From the NCBI RefSeq assembly GCF_900092025.1, contig NZ_FLTX01000046.1, positions 1 to 64,000 of the forward strand: DNA of 64,000 nt, written 5' to 3'. Source of the DNA: Xanthomonas bromi (GTDB taxonomy: Bacteria > Pseudomonadota > Gammaproteobacteria > Xanthomonadales > Xanthomonadaceae). Position numbers and translations under genes: made by a program. Below, in pieces: positions 63,359 to 64,000 of this stretch; the first letter of the stretch is position 1, and every line of letters starts with the position of its first letter. The notes below the pieces were generated by a model that worked only from the letters and a program-made list of their open reading frames with translations, did not search any database and had not been told where the DNA came from.

Positions 63359-64000
63359 ATGTCTGTTGTCACTGCCGCGCCTTCTTCGTCCGCCCAGTTG
63401 CGTGGTCGCAGCCTGGTGCTGGCCGCAATTCTGCTCTCCGCCTTCAACTTGCGCACCGCGGTGACGTCGTTGACGCCGCTGCTGGAACGCATTGCCGACG
63501 AGTACGCCTTCGGCGCGCCGACCATGGGGGCGTTCGGCATGTTGCCGACCGCCGCATTCGCACTCACCGGCGTGGCGACGCCCGCGTTGCTGCGCCGTTT
63601 CGGCTTGCTGCGCGTTGCCCTGTTGTCGATGGCGCTGGCCACGCTTGGATTGGTGTTGCGTCCGCTGCTACCGGGCACCGCTGGCCTGCTGATCGGCTCG
63701 CTGGCGGCGTTGGCCGGCATGGGCATGGGCAACGTGGTGCTGCCGCCGCTGGTGAAGCGTTACTTCGGCGATCGCGTGGGCCGCGTCAGCACGCTGTACA
63801 TCACCGTGCTGCAGGTGGGCACGTTGCTGCCGGCGCTGCTGGCAGTGCCGGTAGCCGATGCACTGGGCTGGCGCAGTTCGATGGTGGTGTGGGTGCTGCC
63901 GGCCCTGCTGGCATCGGTGGCCTGGGCGCTGGTGCACGCCAACCACCGCCGCATCCGCGTGACCGGCCCGGCGCCGGTCACGCCGACGCCCGAAGCCGAA
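63359..64000 (+). CDS. MFS transporter, CynX/NimT type (partial)
   Basis: The first 214 residues of a membrane transporter; the frame is open to the window end. Early features: [22 protein letters not shown] (first helix), a second helix [21 protein letters not shown], and [22 protein letters not shown], which resemble the cyanate/2-nitroimidazole (CynX/NimT/YeaN) subfamily. At least six helices are visible. Substrate unknown. Confidence 0.85.
   Translation, partial: MSVVTAAPSSSAQLRGRSLVLAAILLSAFNLRTAVTSLTPLLERIADEYAFGAPTMGAFGMLPTAAFALTGVATPALLRRFGLLRVALLSMALATLGLVLRPLLPGTAGLLIGSLAALAGMGMGNVVLPPLVKRYFGDRVGRVSTLYITVLQVGTLLPALLAVPVADALGWRSSMVVWVLPALLASVAWALVHANHRRIRVTGPAPVTPTPEAE

Overview
The window looks like a Xanthomonas chromosome: a high-GC gammaproteobacterium with a papaya/plant-type glutaminyl cyclase gene, the full ccmABCDEFGHI cluster, an HrpX-type (PIP) promoter in front of a candidate type III effector, a polysaccharide gene block next to galU, and the GGGATT-rich intergenic repeats seen throughout this genus. 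The species cannot be fixed from the sequence alone. No complete insertion sequence and no CRISPR array was seen.

Region 1 (1 to about 6.85 kb) is an integrated mobile element ending against the 3' end of guaA. Next to guaA it has a P4-type tyrosine integrase and an AlpA/excisionase-like gene. Further left it is plasmid-derived: an IncP (RP4/RK2)-type oriT with a recognisable nic site, flanked by traJ and a traK-like gene; a replication block of IncQ type (three 22-bp iterons, repC, repA and a small upstream regulator); and motifs matching KorB operators and RK2 TrfA iterons. The replicon looks dead: repC has an in-frame amber codon, and repA has lost the Walker A region and its frame. The transfer origin and its accessory genes look intact, so the element may still be mobilisable in trans while relying on the chromosome for replication.

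Region 2 (6.85-26 kb) is mostly core genome: guaA and guaB (GMP synthesis), folD, a DUF1244 gene, a decayed kefB-like gene, galU, two surface-polysaccharide genes, lapB/lapA, ihfB, rpsA, cmk, a second L36 gene, the agmatine-to-putrescine pair aguA/aguB, an acetyltransferase and a TraB-family membrane protein.

Region 3 (26.6-38.9 kb) is a glycan-use locus read leftwards: a LacI-type regulator, a TonB-dependent receptor, a GH144/glycoamylase-like lipoprotein, a sugar ABC importer (binding protein and two permeases), and a large periplasmic F5/8-domain glycoside-hydrolase-like protein. Gene overlaps and palindromic LacI-type operators suggest one regulated system, plausibly for beta-1,2-glucan or a related cyclic glucan.

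Region 4 (38.9-41.3 kb) holds a lower-GC gene for a YopT/AvrPphB-like (C58) cysteine protease with a Cys/His/Asp triad, downstream of a matching PIP box and -10 box.

Region 5 (41-64 kb) is core again: bolA, yciI-like, scpA-scpB-rluB (ScpB and RluB with long low-complexity tails), glutaminyl cyclase, an omega-amidase and methionine aminotransferase pair, the ccm cluster, a MetX-like acyltransferase, a cold-shock/DUF1294 fusion and cydDC. Divergent from cydD are relics of cydA and cydX with no cydB, so cytochrome bd oxidase has been lost while its assembly transporter remains. The window ends with tRNA-Pro(CGG) and the start of an MFS transporter.
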